In this document: positions 24,729 to 34,602 of the stretch, piece after piece | Layout: the number at the start of each line of letters is the position of its first letter | How positions within the stretch are numbered: position 1 is the first letter of the stretch | Source of the DNA: Demequina soli | Lineage (GTDB): Bacteria; Actinomycetota; Actinomycetes; Actinomycetales; Demequinaceae | Direction of reading: 5' to 3' | Assembly: GCF_000971195.1 (NCBI RefSeq) | Contig: NZ_BBLZ01000003.1 | Location: forward strand, 395,642 to 459,641 | DNA length: 64,000 bases | Notes under the pieces: model-generated | The model's database searches: none | What the model saw: the letters and a program-made list of their open reading frames with translations, nothing else | What the model was told of the DNA's origin: nothing | Position numbers and translations under genes: made by a program

Positions 24729-25712
24729 TCAGCCCATCCGCACCACGAGCGAGCCGCGGGCGCGGCCCGCGCGCAGGTCGCCCAGCGCATCGTCCACCCC
24801 GTCGAAGCCGTAGGTCGTGACGGCGGGCGCGAGGCGCAGGTTGCGCGCGAGCCGCAGGAACTCGGCGCCGTCCGCCCGCGTGTTGGCGGTGACCGAGCGC
24901 AGGTCGCGCTCGTAGAACAGCGAGCGGTCGTAGTCGATCTCGGGGATGGGCGACATGTGGATGCCGGCGCTCACGACGGTGCCGCCGCGCGCGGTCGCGT
25001 CGAGCGCCTGGGTGAGGATCGCGCCGACGGGGGCGAACACGATGGCCGAGTCGAGCAGCTCGGGCGGGACCGCGCCCTCTCCCCCGACGTAGTCGAGCTC
25101 GAGCTCGCGCGCGAGCGCCTGGTTGCGGTCGCCACGGGTGATCGCGACGACGGTCGCGCCGGCCGCCTTCGCGAGCTGCGCCGTGATCGACGCGCTCGAC
25201 CCGAAGCCGTAGATGCCGAGCACCCCGCCGGGCGGGAGGTTGGCGCGCCGCAGCGCGCGGAACCCGATGATGCCGGCGCACAGCAGCGGCGCGAGCGCGA
25301 GGGCCTCGTCGTCGTGCGGCAGCGGGTAGGCGTACGCCTCGGGCACGGTGAGCAGCTCGGCGTAGCCGCCGTCGCGGTCCCAGCCGGTGAAGGTCGCCTC
25401 GGGGCACAGGTTCTCGCGCCCGGACCGGCACCATCGGCACGTTCCGCACGTGCGGTGGAGCCACGCGACCCCGACCCGGTCGCCCACGTCGACGGACCGC
25501 GCCGCCTCGCCCGCGCCCACGACCGTGCCCACGACCTGGTGGCCGGGGATCACCCCGGGACGATGCACGTCGAGGTCCCCGTCGATGACGTGCAGGTCCG
25601 TGCGGCACACCCCGCATGCCTCGACCCGCACGAGCAGCTCGTCGGCGGCCGGCACCGGGTCGGGCGCCGACTCGCGCCGCAGCCCGCCGTCGCGCACCCT
25701 CCAGGCGTCCAT
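24729..25712 (-). CDS. Zinc-dependent alcohol dehydrogenase (AdhA-like)
   Basis: The product is 327 residues. Catalytic-zinc ligands are in ACGVCRTDLH and GHQVVG. The structural-zinc loop is CGTCRWCRSGRENLC (four Cys), so both metal sites are intact. The coenzyme motif is IYGFGSSASITAQLA. The chosen ATG has GGGAGG 6 nt upstream. It oxidises or reduces a primary or secondary alcohol/aldehyde with NAD(P); the substrate is not set. It is transcribed in the same direction as the KstD-like gene, and the two inverted repeats lie between them, so both could answer to one repressor. Confidence 0.9.
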   Translation of the reverse strand: MDAWRVRDGGLRRESAPDPVPAADELLVRVEACGVCRTDLHVIDGDLDVHRPGVIPGHQVVGTVVGAGEAARSVDVGDRVGVAWLHRTCGTCRWCRSGRENLCPEATFTGWDRDGGYAELLTVPEAYAYPLPHDDEALALAPLLCAGIIGFRALRRANLPPGGVLGIYGFGSSASITAQLAKAAGATVVAITRGDRNQALARELELDYVGGEGAVPPELLDSAIVFAPVGAILTQALDATARGGTVVSAGIHMSPIPEIDYDRSLFYERDLRSVTANTRADGAEFLRLARNLRLAPAVTTYGFDGVDDALGDLRAGRARGSLVVRMG

Positions 25713-25755
25713 GGCGCACCTCCCCGACCAGTGAAGCACCGCGACGCCGCCCCCG

Positions 25756-25767
25756 TAGCCTGGGCGG
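25756..25767 (+). promoter_or_regulatory. Leaderless promoter -10 of the HAD gene
   Basis: TAGCCT-N6-GTG. The same hexamer, spacing and start codon recur at 63801-63815. Confidence 0.45.
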
Positions 25768-26601
25768 GTGACCTCCCCCGCCGCGTCCTCGTCCCACCGC
25801 GCCGTCTTCCTCGACGTCGACGGCACCTACGCGCACCACGGCGTGGTGCCCGACGCCCACGTCGAGGCCGTGCGGGCCGCGCGCCGCGCGGGCCACGTCG
25901 TGCTGCTGTGCACGGGGCGCCCGCTGTCGCTGCTGCCCGACCGGATCACGGCGGCCGGCTTCGACGGCTACGTCGCGGGCGCGGGCGCGTACGCGGTGCT
26001 CGGCGACGAGGTGCTGCTCGACACCCGCTTCCCCGCGGACCTCGCCGCGCGCACGATCGCGGCCCTCGATGCCGCCGGCGCGCTGTTCCTGCTCGAGGGC
26101 CCGTACGCGACGCATGCGCGGCCCGCGACCCTCGCGGCGATGGCGGACCACCTGCCCGCGCGCGGCGACGCCGCCGCGGGTCGCCAGGACATCACGGCGT
26201 CGATCACCGCCGTCGAGGACGTCGGCGCGGTCGCGTTCGGCAAGGTCACGACGTTCCACGCGGACGCGCCCCTCGCCGAGGTCGCCGCGGCCATCGGGCC
26301 CGAGGTCGCGGTCATCCCCAGCTCGATCCCGGACCTGGGCCCCGGGGCGGGCGAGCTGTTCCTCAGCCACGTGCACAAGGCGGTCGGGATCGCCGTCGTC
26401 GCGGAGCGGCTGGGGCTCGCGCGCGAGGACGTGGTCGCGTTCGGCGACGGGCTCAACGACCTCGAGATGCTCGCGTACGCGGGCGTGGGCGTCGCGATCG
26501 AGGGGGCGGACGATGCGGTGCTCGCGGTCGCGGACCGCGTCGCGCGCGGCCCCTGGGAGGCGGGGCTCGCCGACGCGTTCGTCGAGCTCGGGCTGGCCTG
26601 A
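25768..26601 (+). CDS. HAD-superfamily phosphatase, Cof type
   Basis: The product is 277 residues. Motif I is VFLDVDGTY (nucleophile and acid Asp), motif II is LLCTGRPLS, motif III Lys lies in HVHKAVGI, and motif IV is FGDGLNDLEML. The cap domain (about 85-190) is the Cof/YbiV type (IIB). These enzymes dephosphorylate sugar phosphates, FMN or pyridoxal phosphate. Specificity is unclear. The start GTG sits 6 nt after TAGCCT without a ribosome binding site. It converges on the GntR gene with 4 bp between stops. Confidence 0.9.
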   Translation: MTSPAASSSHRAVFLDVDGTYAHHGVVPDAHVEAVRAARRAGHVVLLCTGRPLSLLPDRITAAGFDGYVAGAGAYAVLGDEVLLDTRFPADLAARTIAALDAAGALFLLEGPYATHARPATLAAMADHLPARGDAAAGRQDITASITAVEDVGAVAFGKVTTFHADAPLAEVAAAIGPEVAVIPSSIPDLGPGAGELFLSHVHKAVGIAVVAERLGLAREDVVAFGDGLNDLEMLAYAGVGVAIEGADDAVLAVADRVARGPWEAGLADAFVELGLA

Positions 26602-26605
26602 CCCG

Positions 26606-26959
26606 CTACTCCTCCGCTGCCGCGCGCACGAGCGCGGCCACCGCGTCGGCCCCCACCCCGAGGGCGCGGGCGCGGGCGGCCAGGGCCAGCGCATCGTCCC
26701 GCAGCGCGGCGAGCGCTGCCGCGTGGGCCGACACGACGGCGCCGCGGCCGCGCCGCATCTCGACGAGGCCCTCGTCGCGCAGCAGCTGGTAGGCCTTGAG
26801 GACGGTGTGGAGGTTGACGTCGAGGGCGTCGGCGACCTCGCGGGCGGCGGGCAGGCGGTCCCCGTCGCGCAGCGTGCCGGCGGCGGCCTGGCCGCGCACC
26901 GCGCCCGCGATCTGGTCGTAGAGCGGCTGCGACGACGTCGGGTCAATCCTGAGCAGCAT
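26606..26959 (-). CDS. GntR-family regulator, YtrA subfamily
   Basis: This 117-residue protein has the compact YtrA plan: a winged helix (about 5-70; QPLYDQIAGAVRGQAAAGTLRDGDRLPAAREVADALDVNLHTVLKAYQLLRDEGLVEMRRGRGAVV) and a short helical dimer tail rather than a ligand domain. The ATG is preceded by GGGAGG and lies inside the end of the upstream DUF1648 gene (17-bp overlap). It probably represses this two-gene operon through the GTTATAG-N5-CTATAAC site upstream. Confidence 0.9.
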   Translation of the reverse strand: MLLRIDPTSSQPLYDQIAGAVRGQAAAGTLRDGDRLPAAREVADALDVNLHTVLKAYQLLRDEGLVEMRRGRGAVVSAHAAALAALRDDALALAARARALGVGADAVAALVRAAAEE

Positions 26960-27941
26960 GGGCGGCCTCCCCCGCGGCGGCGAGCACGGCGGCCGCCGTC
27001 GGCGCATCGTCCACCGTGACGACGAAGCGGCGGCCCGAGCGGCGCGTGACCTCGACCGCGCGGCCCGCGCGCGTCACGATGGCGGTGGCGCCCGGGATCT
27101 GCCGGATCCCGTAGCCGCCGAACTGAGCGAGGCCGTGCACCTCGATCACGGTCACCGACGCGATGTCGGCGGCGGGCACACGCATCCGCACGAGCCCGGC
27201 GCCCGACGTGACCGTGAGGCCCGCCGCGTCGACCCGCACGCGGAACACCGTGAAGGTGAACGAGAGCACGGTGAGCAGGACGGCCACCGCGGTGACGATC
27301 CCGGCCGCGGCCGCGTCCCCGCCCACCCACATGAGGACCGCGCCGGCCCACGCCGCGAGCGTGGCTGCCACGATGAACGCGAACGCCCACGGGCTCATCT
27401 CGGAGCGCCCGAGCCACACGGCGCGCTCGCCCGGTTGCAGCGTGAGAGGTTCGACCGCCGCGGCGGGCGCCGCCACCCCGATCTCGCGCGACTGGGCGAG
27501 CCACGCGACGATCCCGACGACCGCGCCGGCGGGGAGCGCCACGAGCATCACGGGGCCGACCCCGCCGGCGTGGTCCGCGGACTCCAGCCCGCGCTGGAGC
27601 ACGAGCATGCCCGCGAGGAGCGTGCCGAGGAACACCGACAGGCCGGCGGCGACGGCGGGCAGCAGGCGCAGCGTGAAGCCGCGCTCGCCGCGCGCGACGG
27701 CCCGCAGGGCGGACACGCCGAGCACGAGCGGCAGGACCCCCGCGACGAGCGCGGTCATGAGCGGCACCGTCCATGCCGGCGCGAAGCCGTTCGGCCCCTG
27801 CGGCCCCCAGTGGGTCGCGACCGGGTCGGGCAGGTCGCCCATCGCCACGAGCTCGACCGCGATCGCGGTCAGGGACGCCACGACGGGCGTCACCACCCCG
27901 GCGCCCAGCGCCCTCGAGAATGCCTTGCCCACCGCCGCCAT
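26943..27941 (-). CDS. DUF1648-domain membrane protein with C-terminal PH-like region
   Basis: The product is 332 residues. The N-terminal part has the DUF1648 hallmark LPDPVATHWGPQGPNGF between TM1 and TM2, and about six membrane helices in total. The last 110 residues are soluble and resemble the bacterial PH-like domain (FRVRVDAAGLTVTSGAGLVRMRVPAADIASV). Such proteins commonly pair with YtrA-type regulators, as here, and are thought to respond to cell-envelope stress. The molecular function is unknown. Confidence 0.83.
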   Translation of the reverse strand: MAAVGKAFSRALGAGVVTPVVASLTAIAVELVAMGDLPDPVATHWGPQGPNGFAPAWTVPLMTALVAGVLPLVLGVSALRAVARGERGFTLRLLPAVAAGLSVFLGTLLAGMLVLQRGLESADHAGGVGPVMLVALPAGAVVGIVAWLAQSREIGVAAPAAAVEPLTLQPGERAVWLGRSEMSPWAFAFIVAATLAAWAGAVLMWVGGDAAAAGIVTAVAVLLTVLSFTFTVFRVRVDAAGLTVTSGAGLVRMRVPAADIASVTVIEVHGLAQFGGYGIRQIPGATAIVTRAGRAVEVTRRSGRRFVVTVDDAPTAAAVLAAAGEAAHAAQD

Positions 27942-27953
27942 CCCTACGCGATT

Positions 27954-27972
27954 GTTATAGATGAACTATAAC
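27954..27972. promoter_or_regulatory. GntR/YtrA-type operator
   Basis: GTTATAG-N5-CTATAAC is a perfect 7-bp-arm inverted repeat beginning GT and ending AC, as YtrA sites do, 13 bp upstream of the DUF1648 start. It is strikingly A+T-rich for this DNA. Confidence 0.65.
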
Positions 27973-28025
27973 TCTTGCGGGCGCACCGGCGCGCCACCGC
28001 ATCGCCCTCCGCACCCGGGAAACAC

Positions 28026-28053
28026 GAAAGGCCGCCCCGAAGGGCGGCCTTTC
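28026..28053 (-). terminator. Terminator after tRNA-Ala
   Basis: Perfect 12-bp arms (GAAAGGCCGCCC and its complement) enclose a 4-nt loop. In the tRNA direction the stem ends in CCTTTC, followed by GTGTTT. Confidence 0.75.
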
Positions 28054-28078
28054 GATCAAGTGCTGTCTCAACACTTCG

Positions 28079-28151
28079 TGGAGCTGAGGGGACTCGAACC
28101 CCTGACCCCCTGCATGCCATGCAGGTGCGCTACCAGCTGCGCCACAGCCCC
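28079..28151 (-). tRNA. tRNA-Ala (anticodon GGC)
   Basis: The 73-nt cloverleaf reads GGGGCUG acceptor (paired with CAGCUCC, one G-U), a GCGC D stem, anticodon stem CCUGC/GCAGG with loop AUGGCAU, a 5-nt variable loop, T stem AGGGG/CCCCU with loop UUCGAGU, and discriminator A. Anticodon GGC (28116-28118) reads GCC/GCU. The CCA end is not encoded. Confidence 0.97.
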
Positions 28152-28217
28152 GTCATCCTTGCGGATTCCGTGCTCCTGAGAGCAAGAAAGACTTTAGCCT
28201 AGATTCTTGATGAAGTG

Positions 28218-28847
28218 TTAATCGGCGAACTCCGAGCCGTCTACCAGGGACGTTGCGGCCGAGTGGCCGTACCGCGCCATGGTCCAGCGGCCGTGGACGC
28301 CCTCGAGGGCGTTCCAGTGGGCGTGCGGGAGCTTGCCGAGCACCGTCGAGTGGACGTCCAGCCCGAGCAGCGCCAGGGAGCCGAGCGTGATCGCCGAGCC
28401 GTGGCTCACGGCGAACACGAGGCGCGCCCCGTCGCACGCCTCGACGAGGCCCTCGGCGACGCGCGCGGCGACGTCGGCAGCCTTGCCCCAGCCCTCGATC
28501 GCGGGGTCGAGGCCGCGGTGGCGGCGGTCGTGGTCCTCGGGCCAGCGCTCACGCACCTCGGCCCAGGTGAGGCCCTCCCACTCGCCGTAGGAGCGCTGCG
28601 TGAGGCGCGCGTCCGGCCGCGCGGGCACGCCGGTGGCGGCGGAGATCGCGGCGGCCGTGTCCGCGGCGCGCAGCAGCGGCGAGGTGACGATGCGGTCCGG
28701 CGTCCCGTACGCGGCGTGCAGCGCGCGGGCGGCCTCGCGGGCCTGCGCACGCCCCTCCTCCCCCAGCGGCACGTCGAGCGAGCCCTGGAGGCGCCCCTCG
28801 GCGTTGTAGCCGGTGCGGCCGTGGCGGACGAGCACGAGGACGGTCAC
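28218..28847 (-). CDS. Histidine phosphatase superfamily protein, copy 2
   Basis: The product is 209 residues. The catalytic motif LVRHGRTGYNAEGRLQGSLDVPL contains the phospho-accepting His, the second catalytic His is in VFAVSHGSAITLG, and SYGEWEGLTWAEV completes the pocket. It resembles the upstream phosphatase in its N-terminal half but is not identical. The GTG start overlaps that gene's stop (GTGA), with GGGAGG 5 nt upstream. The substrate is unknown; a small phosphometabolite is most likely. Confidence 0.88.
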   Translation of the reverse strand: MTVLVLVRHGRTGYNAEGRLQGSLDVPLGEEGRAQAREAARALHAAYGTPDRIVTSPLLRAADTAAAISAATGVPARPDARLTQRSYGEWEGLTWAEVRERWPEDHDRRHRGLDPAIEGWGKAADVAARVAEGLVEACDGARLVFAVSHGSAITLGSLALLGLDVHSTVLGKLPHAHWNALEGVHGRWTMARYGHSAATSLVDGSEFAD

Positions 28848-29464
28848 AGCATCCTCCCCGGGGCCGGGGCGCCGACGTTGTGGGCCTCGAGGGACCAGCC
28901 TCCGCCCGCCGCGGGCACGAGGCGGGACCACGCCGCGTTCTGCAGGTGGCCGAGCGTGCGCCCCTCGAACGGCAGGCCCAGCATCGCGAGCAGCAGCATC
29001 CGCCCCGACGAGCCGTGCGCGACGAGCACGAGGTCGCCCGGCACGCGCGCGACCCACTCCTCGGCGGCGGCGGTCATGCGGGCGGCGACCTCGGCGTGGG
29101 TCTCGTAGTCGTCCAGATCCGGCTCGTAGCCGGCGCGCCAGGCGGCGTCCTCGTCCGGGTAGCGCTCGGCGCGCTCGTGGCCCAGGAGGCCCTCCCACGG
29201 CCCGTAGCGGCGCTCCGACAGGCGCGCGTCGCGGTGCAGCGCGACCGGGCGGTCGCCGACGATGATGCGCGCGGTCTCGGCCGCGCGGCCGAGGTGCGAC
29301 GAGACGACCACCGCATCGTCCGCGAGCACCGGCCACAGGGACGATGCGGCGGCGTGCGCCTGGGCGCGCCCCGTCGCGTTGAGCGGGATGTCGGTCGACC
29401 CCTGCAGGCGACCGTGGAGGTTCCAGTCCGTCTGTCCGTGGCGGACGAGGAAGATCCGGGTCAC
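28844..29464 (-). CDS. Histidine phosphatase superfamily protein, copy 1
   Basis: The product is 206 residues. IFLVRHGQTDWNLHGRLQGSTDIPL gives the catalytic His, RRYGPWEGLLGHERAERYPDE the Glu loop, and LVLVAHGSSGRMLLLAM the second His. In actinobacteria a phosphatase like this commonly follows rsfS, as here, where its GTG overlaps the rsfS stop. The gene contains two copies of the 10-mer GGACGATGCG in inverted orientation (29312-29321 and 29339-29348). Confidence 0.9.
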   Translation of the reverse strand: MTRIFLVRHGQTDWNLHGRLQGSTDIPLNATGRAQAHAAASSLWPVLADDAVVVSSHLGRAAETARIIVGDRPVALHRDARLSERRYGPWEGLLGHERAERYPDEDAAWRAGYEPDLDDYETHAEVAARMTAAAEEWVARVPGDLVLVAHGSSGRMLLLAMLGLPFEGRTLGHLQNAAWSRLVPAAGGGWSLEAHNVGAPAPGRML

Positions 29465-29822
29465 TCCCCGAGCCCGAGGTCGATGACCGGGCAGTCCTTC
29501 CAGAGGCGCTCGAGCTCGTAGTAGCCGCGCTCCTCGTCGTGCATCACGTGGACGATGACGTCGTTGAAGTCGAGCAGCGCCCAGCGGCCCTCGCGGATGC
29601 CCTCGCGGCGCACCGCCTTGGCGCCCAGCCCATGGAGCTCCTCCTCGATCGCCTCGGCGACCGCGACGACGAGCCGCTCGTTGGACGCGGACGCGATCAC
29701 GAACGCGTCCGCCAGCGGCAGGTGCGCGGACACGTCGAGCGCGACGATGTCCTCGGCCTTCTTGGCGTCGGCCGCACGCGCGGCCGCCCTCACCAGCGCG
29801 AGGGCCCGCTCCGAGGCCGCCA

Positions 29823-29823
<1 letters not shown>
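29461..29823 (-). CDS. rsfS: Ribosomal silencing factor RsfS
   Basis: This 120-residue protein matches the RsfS/Iojap family: KKAEDIVALDVSAHLPLADAFVIASASNERLVVAVAEAIEEEL, then AVRREGIREGRWALLDFNDVIVHVMHDEERGYYELERLWKDCPV. It binds uL14 and prevents subunit joining when nutrients fall. It overlaps the upstream gene by one base and the phosphatase by 4 bp, as part of a nadD to phosphatase operon. Confidence 0.95.
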
Positions 29824-31212
<1,389 letters not shown>

Positions 31213-31220
<8 letters not shown>

Positions 31221-31809
31221 CAAGTCCTCCGTAGTAGAGCCCGTTCTCGGCGATGTAGTCGGCCACGGATCGGGGTACAAGGTAGCGGATCGGCAACCCG
31301 GCCCTCACCCGGCGACGCACGTCGGTCGACGATATCGCCAGGGCGGGGGCCTCCACCAGGATATGTGGCCATCCCGACTCCTCCAACGCATGACCCGGCC
31401 GTGTCACTCCCACGAAGGTGGCGAGCTCCGCGAGCCTGTCGGCGTCCTTCCACTCGTCGAGCCGTGCCAGCGCATCGGCCCCGGTGATGAAGAACAGCTC
31501 GGCGTCGGGGCGCTGCTCGCGCAGGTCCGTCAGCGTGTCGACCGTGTAGGTCACCCCCCCGCGCTCGATGTCGACGGGCGACACGGCGAACCGGTCGTCC
31601 TCCGCGGCGGCGAGCTCGCACATCGCCAGCCGATGCGCCGGCGCGGCCGCGTCGATGCCCTGCTTGAACGGCTGCGAGTACGCGGGCGTCAGGAGGACCT
31701 GGTCGAGCCCCAGGCGCGCGCACACCTCCGAGGCCGCCGCGAGGTGGCCGTGGTGGAGGGGATCGAAGGTGCCGCCGAGCACCCCGACGCGCGCGAGGGG
31801 CGCGTCCAC
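31213..31809 (-). CDS. nadD: Nicotinate-nucleotide adenylyltransferase
   Basis: This 198-residue protein shows VGVLGGTFDPLHHGHLAAASEV (the T/H-x-G-H nucleotidyltransferase motif) near the N-terminus, FFITGADALARLDEWKDADRL, and the C-terminal ISSTDVRRRVRAGLPIRYLVP loop. It forms nicotinate adenine dinucleotide from nicotinate mononucleotide and ATP in NAD synthesis. The start is GTG, 1 bp after the upstream small gene. The 3' end overlaps the next gene by 8 bp. Confidence 0.96.
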
Positions 31810-31810
31810 G

Positions 31811-31957
31811 TCAGTGGCGCGTGCCGACGCTCCGGAACGCGAACGTCACGAACAGCAGCGCCATCAGGCCGGTGAACGCCAGCAGGCCGATCGCGGGCGC
31901 GGGGATGGGGAGCTCGTTGACGACGTGCGACGTGGTCTCGACGGCCTCGGTGATCAT
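31811..31957 (-). CDS. Small single-pass membrane protein (48 aa)
   Basis: It begins MITEAVETTSHVVNELP, followed by one membrane helix (IPAPAIGLLAFTGLMALLFVTFAF) and a short basic tail RSVGTRH. A strong AGGAGGAG ribosome binding site 6 nt upstream and tight coupling to nadD (1-bp gap) support it as a real gene. Comparable tiny membrane proteins sit beside nadD in other actinobacteria as I recall, with no known role. Confidence 0.7.
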   Translation of the reverse strand: MITEAVETTSHVVNELPIPAPAIGLLAFTGLMALLFVTFAFRSVGTRH

Positions 31958-32018
31958 GGGGGACTCCTCCTGTTGTCTCCCGAGATTATGGCACCGCCGG
32001 GGACGATGCGGGGACGGC

Positions 32019-33302
32019 TCAGCCGCGGATGTGGCCCTCGCCGTACGCGACCCATGTCGTGGTGGTGAGCTCTCCCAGGCCCATCGGGCCGCGCGCGTGG
32101 AGCTTCTGCGTCGAGATGCCGATCTCCGCACCGAGCCCGAACTCGCCGCCATCGGTGAAGCGCGTCGACGCGTTGACCATCACGGCCGCGGAGTCGACGT
32201 GCGCGACGAAGCGCTGGGCGGCGTCGATGTCGTTGGTGACGATCGCCTCGGTGTGGCCGGTCGAGTAGCGCGCGATGTGCTGGAGCGCCTCGTCCATCGA
32301 GTCGACCACCTTGACCGCGAGGTCGAGCGACAGGTACTCCGTCGCCCAGTCCTCCTCGGTCGCCGGCACCGTGGGGACGTTCGACGGCGCGAGGTCCGCG
32401 GCCGCATCGTCCGTGTGCAGGGTGACGCCCGCGCGGTGGAGCTCCTCGAGGATCACCGGCAGGTTGTCGGCGGCGTCCTTGTGCACCAGCAGCGTCTCGG
32501 CGGCGTTGCACACTCCCACGCGGTGGGTCTTCGAGTTGAGCACGATCGCGACGGAGCGGTCGAGCGGCGCCGACGCGTCGAGGTAGACGTGGCAGTTGCC
32601 CTCGCCGGTCTCGATGGCGGGGACCGTGGACTCGCGCACGACCGTCTGGATGAGGTCGCGGCCGCCGCGCGGCACGAGCACGTCGACCAGGCCGCGCGCG
32701 TTCATCAGGACCTTGGCGCCCTCGCGGCCGTAGGCGTCGATCGACTGCACGGCGTCGCGCGGCAGGCCCACGGACTCGAGCGCGTCCTGCAGGACCGCGA
32801 CGATGACCTCGTTGGAGCTGGCCGCCGCGCTGCCGCCACGCAGCACCGCGGCGTTGCCGGACTTGAGCGACAGGCCGGCGGCGTCGACCGTGACGTTGGG
32901 GCGGGCCTCGTAGATCATGCCGACCACGCCCATGGGAACGGCCTTCTGGATGAGGCGGATGCCGTTGGGCAGCGTCGAGCCGCGGCGCACCTCCCCCACC
33001 GGGTCGGGCAGCGTGGCCACGTAGCGCAGCGCCTCCGCGATCGCGGAGATCCGGTCGGCGTCGAGCGCGAGGCGGTCCAGCAGGCCCGGGCTCATGTCGT
33101 TCGCGCGACCTCGCTCGAGGTCGATCGCGTTCGCCTCGACGATGCGCGGCGCCTGGGCGACGAGCGCGTCGGCCATGGCGTGCAGGGCGTCGTTCTTGAC
33201 CGTCGTGGTCGCGGTCGCGAGCGCGCGCGACGCGAGCTTGGCGCGGCGGCAGGCCTCGAGGACGGCGGACTCGACGTCGGTGGGGGTCGCGGTGTCGGTC
33301 AT
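32019..33302 (-). CDS. proA: Gamma-glutamyl phosphate reductase
   Basis: The 427-residue protein shows [53 protein letters not shown] and [18 protein letters not shown] with the catalytic Cys. It reduces gamma-glutamyl phosphate to glutamate semialdehyde in proline synthesis. It starts at the ATG before TDTATPT, 8 nt after TAGACT. A 68-bp palindrome separates it from proB upstream. Confidence 0.97.
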   Translation of the reverse strand: MTDTATPTDVESAVLEACRRAKLASRALATATTTVKNDALHAMADALVAQAPRIVEANAIDLERGRANDMSPGLLDRLALDADRISAIAEALRYVATLPDPVGEVRRGSTLPNGIRLIQKAVPMGVVGMIYEARPNVTVDAAGLSLKSGNAAVLRGGSAAASSNEVIVAVLQDALESVGLPRDAVQSIDAYGREGAKVLMNARGLVDVLVPRGGRDLIQTVVRESTVPAIETGEGNCHVYLDASAPLDRSVAIVLNSKTHRVGVCNAAETLLVHKDAADNLPVILEELHRAGVTLHTDDAAADLAPSNVPTVPATEEDWATEYLSLDLAVKVVDSMDEALQHIARYSTGHTEAIVTNDIDAAQRFVAHVDSAAVMVNASTRFTDGGEFGLGAEIGISTQKLHARGPMGLGELTTTTWVAYGEGHIRG

Positions 33303-33364
33303 GACATCCGAGTCTAGGAGCGGCGAGGGTGCCTGCCCAGGCCCACCTGGCACCCTCCGATTGC

Positions 33365-33432
33365 CAATGACAGATGTGACCGCTGTGACGGGCGCCTCCG
33401 GCGCCTCGTCACATGCGTCACATCTGTCATTG
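33365..33432. repeat. 68-bp interrupted palindrome between proB and proA
   Basis: Outer arms of 16 bp match perfectly (33365-33380 with 33417-33432, CAATGACAGATGTGAC type). Inside are a GTGACG/CGTCAC pair and a GGCGCC-TCC-GGCGCC core. As RNA it makes a long hairpin in the proB-proA transcript. No U-tract follows. It could be an attenuator, an RNA-processing signal, a small repeat element or a regulator site with TGTGAC half-sites. Confidence 0.8.
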
Positions 33433-33440
33433 CGAATCGT

Positions 33441-34556
33441 CTACAGCACCACGAGGTGGTCGATGTGGATGAGCTCGCGCGCGTAGGCCTCGCCGAGGAG
33501 CTCGCCAAGGGCGTCCGTGGAGAGCCCCTTCATGCGGTCGGCCTCCTCGGAGGAGAAGCCAGCGAAGCCGCGCGCCACGAGCGTGCCGTCGCCGGACAGG
33601 AGGTCGACGGGCTCCCCCGCCTCGAAGTCGCCGTGGATCGCGACCACGCCCGCGGCGAGCAACGACGCATGCCGGCCGCGCAGCGCGCGCACCGCGCCGT
33701 CGTCGAGCACGATCCCGCCGCGGGTCTTCGCCGCGTCGGCGAGCCACTGCAGGCGCGTGCGCTCCGCCTTGCCCGTCGGATGGAACAGCGTGCCGACGTC
33801 CTCGCCCGCGACGGCGCGTCCCGCATCGGCCGCCGCCGCCAGCACCACCGTGACGCCGGAGGAGGTCGCGAGGGAGGCCGCCTCGATCTTGGTGATCATG
33901 CCGCCCGTGCCGACGGCGGAGCCGCGGCGCGAGATGTCGATGCCGTGGAGGTCGTCGGGGCCGTGGACCTCGGCGATGCGGCGCGCGCCCGGGCTGTCGG
34001 GGGCCGCGGTGTAGAGCGCGTCGACGTCGGTGAGCAGCACGAGCGCGTCCGCGCGCACCGCGGTCGCGACGAGAGCGGCGAGGCGGTCGTTGTCGCCGAA
34101 GCGGATCTCGTCCGTGGCGACCGTGTCGTTCTCGTTGATGATCGGCACCACGCCGAGGCTCAGGAGCGACTCGAGCGCGCGCCGCGCGTTGCCGTAGTGG
34201 GCGCGGCGGACCATGTCGTCCGCGGTGAGCAGCACCTGGCCCACGGTGAGGCCGTGGCGCGCGAACGCGACGGTGTACGCGTGGATGAGCTTGCCCTGGC
34301 CGACCGACGCGGCGGCCTGCTGGAGCTCGAGGTTGGTGGGCCGCGCGCCGAGGCCGAGGGGGCCGATGCCGGCGGCGATCGAGCCCGACGTCACGAGCAG
34401 CACCTCGCGGCCGGCCGTGCGGGCCGCGCCCAGCGCGTCGACGAGCGTGCCGAGGCGGGTCTCGTCGAGCTGGCCGTCCGGGCCCGTGAGGGACGACGAC
34501 CCGACCTTGACGACGATCCGCCGTGCCTGCGTCACTCCCGCGCGCGCCTCGCTCAC
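33441..34556 (-). CDS. proB: Glutamate 5-kinase with C-terminal PUA domain
   Basis: The 371-residue protein shows RIVVKVGSSSLTG, VTSGSIAAGIGPLGL, INENDTVATDEIRFGDNDRLAALVA and GTGGMITKIEAASLATSSG, all hallmarks of the amino-acid kinase domain. Residues from about 280 form a PUA domain (GGIVLDDGAVRALRGRHASLLAAGVVAIHGDF). It performs the first, feedback-inhibited step of proline synthesis. The start is GTG. It follows obg by 46 bp. Confidence 0.97.
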   Translation of the reverse strand: MSEARAGVTQARRIVVKVGSSSLTGPDGQLDETRLGTLVDALGAARTAGREVLLVTSGSIAAGIGPLGLGARPTNLELQQAAASVGQGKLIHAYTVAFARHGLTVGQVLLTADDMVRRAHYGNARRALESLLSLGVVPIINENDTVATDEIRFGDNDRLAALVATAVRADALVLLTDVDALYTAAPDSPGARRIAEVHGPDDLHGIDISRRGSAVGTGGMITKIEAASLATSSGVTVVLAAAADAGRAVAGEDVGTLFHPTGKAERTRLQWLADAAKTRGGIVLDDGAVRALRGRHASLLAAGVVAIHGDFEAGEPVDLLSGDGTLVARGFAGFSSEEADRMKGLSTDALGELLGEAYARELIHIDHLVVL

Positions 34557-34602
34557 CGGTGCTCCCTCCGACGGGCCGTGGCGGCCCGGACCTGGGAGAA
34601 GG

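Noticed and set aside
24697-27774. A reverse-strand frame of about 1,025 codons, and similar long frames over most genes
   Set aside because: High G+C removes stop codons from shadow frames. These translations are Arg/Ala/Gly/Pro-rich without motifs, while the other strand or frame encodes recognisable enzymes.
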